Shown in pieces: positions 23,389 to 36,365 of a stretch of DNA of 64,000 bases; the first letter of the stretch is position 1; every line of letters starts with the position of its first letter. The notes under the pieces are model-generated. The model had not been told where the DNA came from and did no database searches. It saw only the letters and a list, made by a program, of their open reading frames with translations. The position numbers and the translations under genes were made by a program. Source of the stretch: Neocallimastix lanati (nom. inval.) (lineage: Eukaryota; Neocallimastigomycota; Neocallimastigomycetes; Neocallimastigales; Neocallimastigaceae); NCBI GenBank assembly GCA_016946835.1, contig JACVTC010000149.1, positions 216,501 through 280,500 on the forward strand, given 5' to 3'.

Positions 23389-25653
23389 TCCTGGACCCGA
23401 TGGTATTCCGATTGAATTTTTTAAAGCCTTCTTTAGTAAATCTGATTTATCCGACAATCAATATGATTCTTCAGATGATCACTACTCTAAGTGTGTTAAA
23501 TGTTTACTTTCATTATTTAACAAAATCAGGGATGGTGATTTCCCTGAAGAGTGGAATTCGACTTCTATAATATCAATTCGGCTTCTATAATATTAAAAAG
23601 GAGATCTTTCGGATTGTAATAATTATCGTGGTATTTCTCTTATTAATGTTGGCTTAAAAATTATTTCAAAGATTGTTACTAATAGAATTGCTAAATATGC
23701 CCTTGAACATAAATTTGTTAGACCTGAACAATTTGGATTTAGAAATAAAGAAGAATGCCTAAGTTTATATATTTCAATTAGAGAGATATATCAAAGAAGA
23801 AAATTTCAAGGAAATTTTACTTATCTTGCTTTTCTCGATCTTAAAAAAGCCTATGATTCAGTACCTATCTTTAATATTTTGACTAAATTATATAACTTAG
23901 GAATTAGAGATAAATGTCATCTGTATTTAAAGAATCTTTATCTATCCTCTAAAGCTCGTGCTTTTTTTTAATGGTAATCTCTCAGAAGAATTTTCGATTA
24001 ATCGTGGTGTTAGACAAGGATGCCCTCTATCTCCTATTTTATTCAATTTATTCATTAATGATGTACTGGATAATTGTGATAAGTATCGTGTATATTTAGA
24101 TTCTCAATATTGTTGTGGTGGACTTTTTGCGGATGATATTGTTTTAGTTGCTCCATCTAAATAAGCTTTTAAGAAAATTTTGAATAAAGTTCATGAATGG
24201 GCTATTAAAAATGAAATGACTTTTGGAATTAATAAGTGTGCTACTCTTGTTGTAAAACCGATTAACTTTGTTAAACCGATAAACTATGAAGATCCATCTT
24301 TCTTTATTGGTAGTAACAAATTACCTAAAACTGACAACTATACTTATCTTGGTATTCCTTTTGATGAATCTTTATCATTGAAACCTATACAATCCAAATT
24401 AAACAGTAATTTAAATGTTAAGTTAAATTTGAACTTTTGATTTCTTATTAATAAATCTATTCCTCTCCCATTAAAGAAAATATGTTTTAATTTCGTTTAT
24501 TCCTTAGCCTTGTTATATATTATGCTCCTCTCTTTGGTTCAAATAAGAGCAGATGCTCCAAAGCTCAAAAAAATTATTAATAGAGGACTTTATTAGGAGT
24601 TATGGATTTAAATATCGCAATTCTTCTGTTAGTCTCTATGATATTACTCATGAATTGAGAATACCTCCTCTTTCAGCTATCTGTGCAATATCTCAAATTA
24701 CGATGCTTTAGAAAATGGAAAAATTCATCATGTATTATTAATCATCTCACTAATAATATTCCTACTATGTCACATTACTCATGGACTAAAGAATCAAGGA
24801 TTTTGGATAAGAAATTAAATGGTAAGAAAACAAGTGAAATTAAAAAAAGTTTTATTGGGAAAGAGATGTCTTCAAACCCTCAAAAGCCAAAAAAAGCAAT
24901 TATTTACAAGGAGAATGATTTTGGATTTACTTCAGAAATCAGAAACTTAACATTTCAATATCCTAAGTATCAGTTGGGATTCTTTTGGATTTCTCGAATT
25001 AGGTGTGGTTTTAAATTTGACATTAGTATTTCCATTAAAAGAAAAATCATCTCAGAATATTGCCCTAAATGTTGCCCTTGTTTGTGGTGTTAGTGTACCT
25101 AGCTTTTCTCACTGGATCTTTGCCTGTAAAGAATTAGAAAATTACAGAAATAAATCTCTACCTTTTCTAGATGATCTCTTTTTGAAGTTTGCAATGATAA
25201 TTGAACAAAAATCCTTGGATATTTCTTTAGATTCAGAAAAGGATTATGATAGTAATATTTATTATTATATATTGAGTGCACTTCTTGGTGGGCGTTCAAT
25301 ATATTCAAAAATTAAAGTTAATGATGGGGAAGAAAGACAATTAGTTGACAATATTTTTTAACAAAGTTCAACTTCGTCAACTGTTCCGTAATTTGTGGGG
25401 ATTGCGAAGTTTTTAACAAACGTAATACCATTAATTTGTCGATTTTTTTAGTTTGATGATGAAATGGTATTCCGTTGAATCTACCGTTACCAAGAGCGTC
25501 GACGTCGAAATGATAAGGCATGAATTTTCACCTCCAGATACAGATTCGATTGATAACACTAATACTGAAATTATTACTCGCAATAATGGACGTGGTGTTA
25601 CTATCGAGGAATGGGAAAAGTTAGAGGCTATTGCTTCTAACGCACTTTTATAA
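23389..25653 (+). pseudogene. LINE reverse transcriptase ORF, broken
   Basis: In order: GPDGIPIEFFK; KKGDLSDCNNYRGISLINVG; FLDLKKAYDSV (motif A, catalytic Asp); NRGVRQGCPLSPILFNLFIN (motif B); GLFADDIVLVAPS (motif C with both catalytic Asp residues); NYTYLGIPFDESL; and a C-terminal Cys/His cluster (YCPKC, then HWIFAC). This is the usual layout of a LINE ORF2 without its N-terminal endonuclease. The frame is broken by a 20-bp duplication at about 23555-23595, an extra T in a T run near 23961, a stop at about 24163, and frame changes near 24440-24680 and 25060-25090. The catalytic residues survive, so the copy is fairly young, but it cannot encode a working protein. Confidence 0.88.
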
Positions 25654-25797
25654 TTTTATAATTAATTTTATAATATTTTATTTCATTTATTTTATTATTT
25701 TTTTTTCTTTAAAATCTTGTAATTTTATTATTATTATTATTATAAATTATATAAAGTTTTCTTTAAGTCTAAAAAAAAAAAAAAAAAAAAAAAAAAA
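23389..25797 (+). mobile_element. 5'-truncated LINE (non-LTR retrotransposon) with poly(A) tail
   Basis: The copy begins abruptly inside the reverse transcriptase (GPDGIPIEFFK) and runs through the C-terminal region. It ends with about 110 bases of 3' UTR and a 27-base poly(A) (25771-25797). Probable 12-bp target-site duplications flank it. Related scraps on the same strand lie at 38205-38430 and 63600-64000. Confidence 0.88.
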
Positions 25798-25809
25798 TTT
25801 ATAATAAAT
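25798..25809. repeat. Probable right target-site duplication of the LINE
   Basis: TTTATAATAAAT directly after the poly(A) tail, matching 23377-23388. Confidence 0.6.
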
Positions 25810-27296
25810 AAATAAATAAATAAATAATTAAAAACTTATTTTATCTGTATCTTCATCATCATCATTTGAATACTTAATCTTTATTATTATAAAAACAATT
25901 TTATTTATCTAATAAATATTGTGAATAACTTTTTTTTTTTTTTAATTATATATAAATATTATCTATTAAATTAAATAAAGTAGAATAATAATAATAATAA
26001 TAATAATCAACATTACAAATAATAATAACAAAAAAAAATAAAAATAAAAAAATAAAATTAAATTAATACTAGCTCTATATTAAATATTAATAAAAATATT
26101 CTAAAATCGTTCTTTATATCATAATGTTAATTATCTTTTGTTTAAAAAATAGAAAAAATAAAATAAAAATAAGATAATATTTATATTGATACTTAAATAT
26201 TAATCACTAAAAAAAATGAGTAAAGAATTATTTTAAATTGTTATCATTCATATTTATAAAAGAGGTTTCATTCTTAACATACTCAAAAATTAAAATATAA
26301 ATATATAAAAAATATAATAAAATATAATAAAATATAAAAAAGATATAAAAAAAAATATATATATATATATATAAAAAAATAAAAATAAGAATTAAATGTT
26401 AAATTAATTTTTTAATTTAAAAAAATTTCCATTTTTGGAATCATTTATCCATTAAATTATTTATTTGTTTATTTATATTTATTAGTTAATTTATTTACTT
26501 ATTAATAATATATATTTATTTATTCGTTTGTTTTAAAATATATAAATAAAATAAATAAATGTGAAGTATACTTTTAGCCATTTAAATATAAATATATTAA
26601 AATAAAGCTATGTAGTTTTACTCTTTTAATAATTAAGTAATATTTTAATAATATTATATAGATAGTTTTAGTAATAAAAACTATTAATAATATAAAAATA
26701 ATTGCAACAATAAATTTTATATGTTATATTCAATAATTATATAATAAAAGATAAAAAATTCATTTTCACTTTTCTTTCTTTCTATTCTATTATTTTAATT
26801 TTTAATTATAAAAAAAAAAAAAAATAAAATAAAAAATTCATTTTTTTTTTCTGTGTGGTGACACAAATTTTCATAATAAAATTTTTAAAGTTATTCATAT
26901 TATATTCCATAATATATTATAATATATGTCTTCAATTTAATTTTCATATTTACTTTTAAACTTTAAAAAGTTTATATAAAGTATAAAATTTAATTAATTT
27001 TACTAAAAAATACAAAAAAAATTTTTTTTTTTTTTTGGAGAAAAGATTTAAAATAAAAGATTTAAAATAAAAAGAAAAGATTTTAATAAAAAATATTTAT
27101 ATGAAATAAATATGAAATATATATATAATAATAGACAAAAGATTGCTTTTTTTTTATTATATTATTATTTGTTTTTAAAAGAGTTGAAAAGAGAAATGGT
27201 TATAAGACTATTTCAATATATTTTTAAAATTATAAAATTATAATATGTGTAATAATAGAAGAAAAGAAATTCTATTAATAATAAATAATAAAGAAT
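25810..27296. other. AT-rich intergenic stretch
   Basis: AAT array at 25986-26007, AT dinucleotides and A/T runs. No gene seen. Confidence 0.7.
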
Positions 27297-27311
27297 AAAT
27301 AAATACATTGA

Positions 27312-27374
<63 letters not shown>

Positions 27375-27390
27375 ATATATATATATATAT
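27297..27390. repeat. (AAAT)n then (AT)n array
   Basis: About 15 tetranucleotide units followed by an AT dinucleotide tract; a short (AAT)n follows at 27606-27644. Confidence 0.92.
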
Positions 27391-27606
27391 ATATATATAA
27401 TTATATAGAAAAATAACAATGAATAAAGTAAATAAAAATAAGGAAACAGTATAAAATAGAGTTTCCATTAGTCATCAAATCAAATCGTTTCACTTTTCTC
27501 TCTCTTTTTTTTTCTCCTATCTAAAATTTATGTATTTTATCTCTATGTGTAAATATATGAAATAGTATATATATAATTTAAAAATATATAAATATATAAA
27601 TATAAA

Positions 27607-27646
<40 letters not shown>

Positions 27647-27721
27647 TATTAAATATTTCAGAATAATTTCTTTTCACAGAAAAGCAGTTGGAACTATAAA
27701 TAGGTCAACTCAAATGTTTAA

Positions 27722-27808
27722 ATGGTAAAAGACTTGATTAAAATGTATTTAAAAGTTAAGAAAGCACCAGCTGCTTTTGTTGTTATTGCTGTTGTTCTTT
27801 TTGTATAA
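27722..27808 (+). CDS. Possible 28-residue small ORF with hydrophobic C terminus
   Basis: ATG at 27722 to TAA at 27806. The predicted peptide has a charged first half (MVKDLIKMYLKVKK) and a hydrophobic second half (APAAFVVIAVVLFV), as in a small tail-anchored or signal-anchor protein. The region is less AT-rich than the surroundings and a TATAAATA element lies about 30 bases upstream. GTATAA at the 3' end could be a splice donor, so it may instead be the first exon of a larger membrane protein whose other exons I cannot see. An ORF this short can also arise by chance. Function unknown. Confidence 0.3.
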   Translation: MVKDLIKMYLKVKKAPAAFVVIAVVLFV

Positions 27809-28101
27809 TTTATTTTATTTTTTTTAATTTCTTTCATTTTTCTATTTATCTATATATTTATTTATTTATTTATTTATTTATTTATTTTTTTTTTTTACAT
27901 ACATACATTAAATTGAATCCTTTAATAAATCAAATTTAACAACTACAATTAATTTTTATATTCTATATTTTCACTATGAAATTGCTTTTTTCATATATTT
28001 AATTAATTATTTTTATTATTTCTATTTCTTTTCATTTTTTTACTACAGCCACAACAACTTATTTTATATGCATTTATTTTTATTTATAATTACAAATAAT
28101 T

Positions 28102-28610
28102 AAATGATTAAATAATAAATAATAAATAATAAATAATAAATAATAAATAATAAATAATAAATAATAAATCATAAATAATAAATAATAAATAATAAATGAT
28201 TAAATAATAAATAATAAATAATAATAAATAATAATAAATAATAAATAATAAATAATAAATAATAAATAATAAATAATAATAAATAATAAATAATAAATAA
28301 TTGATTAATAAATAATAAATAATTGAATAATAAATAATAATAAATAATAGTAGATTAATAATAAATAATAGATAATAAATAATAAATAATAAATAATAAA
28401 TAATAAATAATAAATAATAATAGTAGATTAATAATTAATAATAGATAATAAATAATAGTAGATTAATAATAAATAATAAATAATAGTAGATTAATAATAA
28501 ATAATAAATAATAATAAATAATAGTAGATTAATAATAAATAATAGATAATAGATAATAAATAATAGTAGATTAATAATAATAAATAATAAATAATGGTTG
28601 ATTAATAATA
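28102..28610. repeat. Long (AATAAAT)n heptanucleotide array
   Basis: Same unit as at 2187-2346. In its second half AATAATAGTAGATTAATAATA forms a higher-order unit recurring about six times between 28340 and 28580. Non-coding. Confidence 0.9.
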
Positions 28611-31600
28611 AATTAAAACAAAGTAAAATATATATTATTTAGTATGGTATTAATAAATGAATATTATAGTTTAAAATTTAGTGGCATTTCCAACAATATA
28701 TGATATATAATTATATAAAGATATAAATTAAATAAATATGTGATTATTTTTCTTTTTTATAAAATATATATAAAATGTATATTATCAATATAAACATAAA
28801 TATAATATAAATATATAAAACCTAAACAATTAAATATGTGAATATTTTCATTATCTAAACCGTTGATTTATTATTATTTTATTATTTTAATATTTAATAA
28901 TTACTTAATATGACTTTATAAAATCTTTTTTATTTATTTGAAGTATCTATTTAAATTTAATATATACTTTATATATATTACAATATAATAAAATAATTTT
29001 TTTTATTACTTTTTTTGGCTTTGCACTTTTTCACTTTTTAACTTAACCTATAATAAAATTTTTATGTTTTTTAAAAATAAATTTAATATAGTCATTTTAA
29101 TTTCATTATGAACTAATATATAGTTCAATTGAATAGAGTTAAATGCATTGTAAATAATAGTATATTATATATATTATTAAATATATTATTAAATATATTA
29201 TAATATATTGTCTAAACTATTTAATTTAATTTATTTTCTTTTTTCTTTTTTTGTTTTCTTTTTTTATTTTTTTTTTATTTATATATTGTACTAGATTAAA
29301 AGAATATTATATTATACGCATTAGATGTAAATATATTTTGTAATATATTACAGTAGAGTCAATCGATCGAAAATAAAATAAATAAATATATTAATAAATG
29401 CTTTTCTTTAATTTATAAACTTTTCTATTCTCTCATCTTAAAATTTATCTTCATTTGATACAAAAAATAAACAAATTTAATTAGAGTTAGAGTTGAATGG
29501 TTGATGTGATACAATTGTATTACATAAGAGAGGATGATAATAATAGTAACCGTATATTGCAAGAATAAACAAACTCTATTATAAAATAGTTGTAATACAT
29601 AGAGATAGGCTAAAGTAGGATTGTATTACATGTTGTATTACATTAAAGTCTATTCGATTAATTAATCGTTGAAATTAATAGAAAACAATAAAAAGATTAA
29701 GAGAAAAACAAAAAAAAAAAAAAGAAGACGTTTAGATATTGAATAAAGTTTAAAAATAGAAAATGAAAATTAAAAGTATATAAATAATTAATCTATTTAT
29801 AATTAATTTAATTTAATTTAATTGAATGGATTACCATTTTTCGAATTTATTTATTTTATATTTATTTATTTTATATTTATTTTAACTTTATTTTTTTTAT
29901 TTTGTTGGAAACTTTCTTATTTAAAGAAATAGTAAATAAATCAATACATATTAAATAAATAAATAAATCAATACATATTAAATAAATAAATTAATACATA
30001 AATAAATAAATAAATAAATACATATTAAATAAATAATTAATTAATCATTAAATAAAGGAATAAATGCTTATTAAATAAATAAAAAATGTCTTAAAAATAA
30101 AAATAAAATAGTTTTAATTAGAATTGAGAAATAATTATATTAGTAATATATTATAGAATAATATTAATTAATAATAATCAATACTATTAAATAATCAATA
30201 CTATTAAATAATAAAACTAATAATAAAAGATTGTTTTATTTTCTGTAAGAAATAAAATAATATAAAATTTAATAATAAGAAATAATAAAATATTTAATAT
30301 TTAATATTTCATATTTCATATTTCATATTTAATAGTAATAAGAAATAATGATTAATACCATATAATAATAATAGAATTGATATATGAAAAATTATTTTAT
30401 TTTATTTTATGTAGACTAATCTCTTAACTAATTAATAATAAACATTAATATTTATATTTAATAATAAACATTAATATTTATATTTCATCTAAATCTTCAT
30501 TTCTCTCATCAATCGATAGTTAATCAATCAATGATTAATATAATAAATTCTCTATTTTTAATTAATTAATATTTATTATTATTATTATTATTATTATTTC
30601 TTTTTCTTTTTTTCTTTTCTATATAATTTCATTTAATTTCATTTAATTTCATATTTCTATATACAAATAAAATTTGGGTTTAAAGTTGGTTTAAAAAAAG
30701 TTAAAAAAAAAAAAAAAAAAAAACAATCTTCAATAGTAGCTCCTTTATCCATCTTTTTTCAAATTAAAAGAAAGAATTTATTTTAGTATGTGTATTGCTT
30801 TTATTTGATGAAGAGAATATTGAATTTCTATTATATTTTTATTAAATAAATATTATTGAGACTTTAATTATTCCCTTATTATAATAAAGATAATAATAAA
30901 AAAAATTGTTTTATTCTATTTAGATATTAATAAATATTTATGGACATTTTTTTATTTATAAATATTATAAAAGAGAAGAGAAAACTTTTAACTAATAAAT
31001 AAATAAATAAATAAATATTGTATTTTATATTTTATATTTATTTAATACTATTTATTGATATTATAAAAAATTTTTAAATAAATAAATAAATAATTTTTTT
31101 TTTAATAATTTAAATTTTAATTTTAATGTTTTATTTTCATTTCTTTTATATTTTATTTATTTTAATTTCTTTTATTTCTTTTATTTTTTATTAAAAATAA
31201 AAATAATAAAAATAATAATAAAAATATATTAAATTATTAACCAATAATAATTATTATTTATGCTTTTTTTTTTTTTTTATTTATTAATTATTTATAATAA
31301 TTTTAAATTATTTGTAATATTTAACATATATTGAGTAAATTTAATATTTAATATTTAAAATTTAAAATTTAATATTTTTTTTATTTTATTTTTTATTTAT
31401 TTATTCATTATTATTATTATTATTCCTCAAATTAATGACAATAAAAATTTATTCCAAATAAAATAAAATAAATTTATTATTATTGTTATTTTTTTTTTTT
31501 TTTTTTAATTTTTTTTTTTCTTACTTTATAATTTTTAAAAATTATTATTTTTTACAATTATAGAAATTTAAATTTTTATAATTGTAAAATAAAGAGAGAA

Positions 31601-32631
31601 TTCTAAATAAAAGTTTTTTAAAAGATAATCAAAGTAAAAATCAATAAATATAATATTTTATTAAATATTTTTTTTAAAAGAAAAATTTTATATTATATAT
31701 AGAGAGAATTGTTATTTTTTTTTTTTTTTTTTTATAAACGGTAAATTTAATGTTATCGACAAATCTTATGAATTATTAAAAAAAATCAATATTGTCAATA
31801 AAGTATATATTAAAAAACATAGATATGGATAAAAAAAAAAAAAGTACTACATTTGAAAACTCGATAGCAATATATTTTAATAAACAATATTCAAAAATAT
31901 AAATATAATTAAATTATTTATATATAATATAGATTTATATCAATAATATCATTTAAATATTTTATTTTTATTTTTTTTTAAAAAAAAAAAAAAAAACAAT
32001 AATACATTAATTGGTTATGAAATTGAATAAAATTATATATAATAACTTTTACTATTATTTTAAAATTTAATATTTTTTTTATAATATATATACTACTTTT
32101 AAAACATTTTTTATAAAAATTTAATTTATTGACTAATATTTATTTTAAATATATATATATATTTATGCTTTTATTTTTTATATGTTTTATACAGAATAGA
32201 TTTAAAACTTTTTATTGCATTTCTTGTAAATAAAAATAATATAAAAAAAAGTATTAATTATAAAGACCGACTATATTATTTTTATTTGGAAAGCAAAAGA
32301 ATAAAAAATAAAAGTATTTAGACTTTTAACCACAAAAATTATTTTTTCATAAAATACGAAGCCAAAGAAAAAAAAAAAAAAAAGCTTTATTGAATGAATA
32401 ATTATTGAAGTTTTAATTTTTTTTTTTTTAATAAAATATTAAATTAATAATTATAAAATATTGTAAATAGTAATAAAAAAAATATTTTATAAAAATACTA
32501 ATATTTAATAATTTAATACTAATAACAATAATCATATTTATTAAAAAAAAAAAAAAAAAAAAAAGAAAAACACTACATAAAAATATATATATAATTAATA
32601 ATTTAAATTAAATAAAGTAATATTATCAATA
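28611..32631. other. AT-rich intergenic stretch upstream of the 32.6-kb gene
   Basis: Simple AT-rich sequence with AAAT/TTTA arrays and A/T runs. At 29505-29645 the motif TTGTATTACAT or its variants (TTGTAATACAT) occurs four times. At 31551-31588 perfect 12-bp arms (TTTACAATTATA/TATAATTGTAAA) flank a 14-nt loop. No gene or transposon seen. Confidence 0.65.
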
Positions 32632-34122
32632 ATGGCAAACAATAAAAATCTTATTAATAAATTAACCAGAGGTTTAAAGTTCAAAATTAATAAAAAGAAG
32701 AGTGCATGGAAGACTTTAAATTCTAAAGATAGTCTTCCACCAACTCCAACTGAAGAATATATGTTATATTCTGATACTGAAGCTGAACTATACCAAGCTA
32801 AAGCAAACATTGAAGCTAATCGTTCTTTCACTTATCAAAGTAGTAGCTTTAACAATGAAATAAATAATAATATCGGTAATATTTTAGTTAATTCATATAC
32901 GAATAATAATAACAATAGTAATAATAATATCTTTATCGGTAGAAGTAAGACCACTTACAGTAGACCATCTACCGCTACCTTTACCTTCAATAATAATACC
33001 TTAAATCGCATGTCAACAACTCAATCTCAATTTCCATCTCAATCTCAAAATAAATATTTATACCCATCTGCTACTATTTCAGAAAATCGTAAAAATTCTT
33101 TCCAAACTATTGTTGCTTCTCCTCCTCCAAACTCAAATACTCAACCTATTTCAACTAGTTTTATAACACCTTCTTCTTCTTTTTCACTCAATAACACTTC
33201 ATACGTTTCAGCTCCAAATTCACCAATCTCAACTGATTCCTCGGATACATTTGTTGTTAACGATATAAAAATTAGTTCCAGTAATCCATTCAGAAATGAT
33301 ATCAATACCAATACCAATACAAATACAAATAACAATAATAACACCACTAATTTAAATCGTTCAAAGGCAACAAACAATGAAATTAAGAATTGCCTTACTA
33401 TTAGTACAGATAATATGGATCCAGCCATGGGTCATACTTTAATTTCACCAATTGAATTTGATGGTAGTGGTAAAGAAATTAAATCCAATGATACTAATAC
33501 CGTTAAATTTAATATAAACACCAACACCACCAATAATAACAAAAATACCAACACTAACACTAATAATTCAACAACAAAAGAACAACCACCTAAAAAATCA
33601 AAATCTATAAAAAGAATAAAACCATTAATTACTTTCGATACTCCACCAGTTGTTACTCCAATCACACCCGAATCTGATTCTGAAGAAAATGTACGTGGTC
33701 ATAAACGTAGTGGTAAAAAGAGTAAAAGAAATTCAAAGAAACTTGCCTCACCTCTTCTTACTCTTAAAACCACTGAATTAAATAAAGACATCTCTAAAAA
33801 TAGCTATAATAAATTTTCACCTGAATCGGCTTCAGTGATTGCTTACAAAGCAAATATGCGTATGAACTCACCAATGGAAGAGGATGATGATGTACCCTTA
33901 GGTATTATTCAATATAAATGTCTTTCCTCACTTCTTAAAGAATCTGCTCCAACCAACATTTCATCTCTTCAATCCAATACCAAATCTTATAAATCTTCGT
34001 CACAACATGTTAAAAGTAGCTATGATTATATTTCACCTTCTGAATATTATTCACGTGAGAAATATGATTATCCAAATTTTGCAAAATATTCAAGTTATTA
34101 TCATGAAAATTACGTTATTTAA
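32632..34122 (+). CDS. Asn/Ser/Thr-rich protein, mostly disordered, function unknown
   Basis: A single-exon frame of 496 residues with an ATG preceded by AATAATATTATCAATA-like AT-rich leader and a TAA at 34120. No signal peptide or membrane segment is visible, so it is probably cytosolic or nuclear. The N terminus is basic (residues 1-25), followed by SLPPTPTEEYMLYSDTEAEL (about 34-54), an ordered-looking short motif. Residues 55-310 are Asn/Thr/Ser-rich low complexity. About 318-370 is a basic, Pro-containing segment (KKSKSIKRIKP; TPPVVTPITPESDSEE; GHKRSGKKSKRNSKK) with possible nuclear-localisation and phosphorylation sites. MEEDDDVPLG at about 415-424 is an acidic short motif of a kind seen in fungal regulatory proteins. 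Codon use and lower A+T show a real gene. I do not recognise a family. Confidence 0.85.
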   Translation: MANNKNLINKLTRGLKFKINKKKSAWKTLNSKDSLPPTPTEEYMLYSDTEAELYQAKANIEANRSFTYQSSSFNNEINNNIGNILVNSYTNNNNNSNNNIFIGRSKTTYSRPSTATFTFNNNTLNRMSTTQSQFPSQSQNKYLYPSATISENRKNSFQTIVASPPPNSNTQPISTSFITPSSSFSLNNTSYVSAPNSPISTDSSDTFVVNDIKISSSNPFRNDINTNTNTNTNNNNNTTNLNRSKATNNEIKNCLTISTDNMDPAMGHTLISPIEFDGSGKEIKSNDTNTVKFNINTNTTNNNKNTNTNTNNSTTKEQPPKKSKSIKRIKPLITFDTPPVVTPITPESDSEENVRGHKRSGKKSKRNSKKLASPLLTLKTTELNKDISKNSYNKFSPESASVIAYKANMRMNSPMEEDDDVPLGIIQYKCLSSLLKESAPTNISSLQSNTKSYKSSSQHVKSSYDYISPSEYYSREKYDYPNFAKYSSYYHENYVI

Positions 34123-34743
34123 TTTGGACATGGGAAAAAAAATAAAAAAAAAAAAAAGTTAATATATATATAATAAAAGACATTCAAAAAAAAAAAAAAT
34201 AAAAAAAAATATATATATATAAATGGAAAAAAAATAAGTAAATAAAATAAAATAAAAAATGAAGACAAAAAATAAAAATAAAAGTTAAAAAAAATTGAAA
34301 AAAATTTTGACATTGGCAAAAAAGAAAATACACCAGATAAAAAAAAAATAAAAATAAAAAAATAAACTAATTGAATTTGAATTAAAAAAAAACTATAGTA
34401 TATCTATCATTATATCATGAAAAATAAATAAATAAAACTATAAACATGAGACAATTTAAAGAGTATATTTATATATTAAAAAATTAAAGGGACATAGTAA
34501 ATTATTTGTTATGAAAAAAAATATATATATATATATAATTTAAATAATATAAAATATTTAAAATATTTTTTTTTTTAAAAAAAAAAAAAAAAGAGAGAGA
34601 GAGAGGGAGAGAAAAGAAGAAATAAAAATATATTTGTTTTTATTTTTGTTTTTCCTTTTTCTCTCTCTAATGTAAATAAATTCTTTAATAAAAAAAAAAG
34701 AAAAAAGAAAAAAAAGAAAAGTTTCATAAATTTATTTATATAC

Positions 34744-34774
<31 letters not shown>

Positions 34775-34859
34775 CATTTTCTTCTTTTTTTTAAATTTTT
34801 TTTATTTTTCATAAATATTATTTTTATAATAAATAATAATAGTTATAAAGACAAAATAA

Positions 34860-34920
<61 letters not shown>

Positions 34921-36169
34921 AAAAAGAAGAAAAATAATAATAATAATAATAATAGAGAAAAAAAAAATGTTTTACCAAAAAAAAAAAAAAAAGAAAATTT
35001 GAATTGAATAGAATATATATTAGCACACTCAATATATCAATATTCAATATTCCATATTCAATATTCCAATCCAATTTTCAATATTTTTATTTTATTATAA
35101 TAAAATGACAAATAGATATTATTTATATAAATTAAAGAATAGAAAAACTAAATTATTATTATTTTTTTTTTTTTTTGAGATATAAACAAAACCAAAAAAA
35201 AAAAAAAGAATCATCAACTTATATATTCTTATATTCTTAATTACTAAATAATAAAAATAGTAATAGTAATAATTTAAAAAAAAATATATTTATAATAATA
35301 ATAATTTAAAGAAAATATATTTATAATAATAATAATAATAATAAAATTAAAAAATAATATTTATATATATACTATTTACAAAAAAAAAAAAATTTTTTTT
35401 TGAACAATAAATAATAATAATAAGATAATTAAAGGATTTTTAATTTATTCATTTTCAATTTTGTTAATTATATATATATATATAGGAAGAAACAGACAAA
35501 AAAAAGCAAAATAAATAAATATTAATAATATGGCTTCTGCCTTATTATTATGAATAATTCAAATTAATATTTATAATGATTATAATTAATAATAATTAAA
35601 AATTAAAATTAATAATAATAATAATAATAATAATAAAATATAAAAATAAAAAATAATAATTTAAAATAGAAAAAAAAAAAAAAAAAAGGTAGATAGAAAT
35701 AGACTTTTAATAATAGACAATTAAAATGAAAATGAAAATGAAAATGAAAATGAAAATAAATTATTATTTTATTTTTATTTTCATTTTATTATTTTTTTTT
35801 TTTTTATTTTATTATTAAATAATAGAAATATAGAAATAGGTTAATAATTGTAATTTGAAACAAACAAAATTATTCTCCTTTTATTATCCTAGTTATAGAT
35901 ATAATTATATTATTATTAATTTTTTTAATTATTTTTTTTAATTATTTTTTAATAATTCTTTTCTTTTTAAATTATTAATTATATTAATTATATTAATTTA
36001 AGAAAAAAGGAAAAAGAAATAATTAAAGAAAAAAAAAGATAATTAATTATTATTAATTATAAATAATTAAATATTAATTAAAAAAAAAAAAAAAAAAAAT
36101 TAAAGTAAAAAAAAAAACAAAAATAAAATAAAAATAAAAATAATAATAGAATAAAATAATAATTATTTT

Positions 36170-36211
<42 letters not shown>

Positions 36212-36316
36212 TAGTATAATTAATTTCACTGAATTAACCTTATATAATGAAATTAATTTACAAATTTTTATTTTTATTTTTTTTATTTTTTACTTTTTTT
36301 TTTTACTTTTTTACTT

Positions 36317-36365
<49 letters not shown>

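Noticed and set aside
28102-28610. CRISPR-like regular repeats
   Set aside because: Units are 7 bp without unique spacers, and the genome is eukaryotic.
31551-31588. Perfect 12-bp-arm hairpin as a transcription terminator or MITE
   Set aside because: AT-only arms of this size are expected by chance in DNA of this composition, and no TSD or neighbouring gene supports a role.
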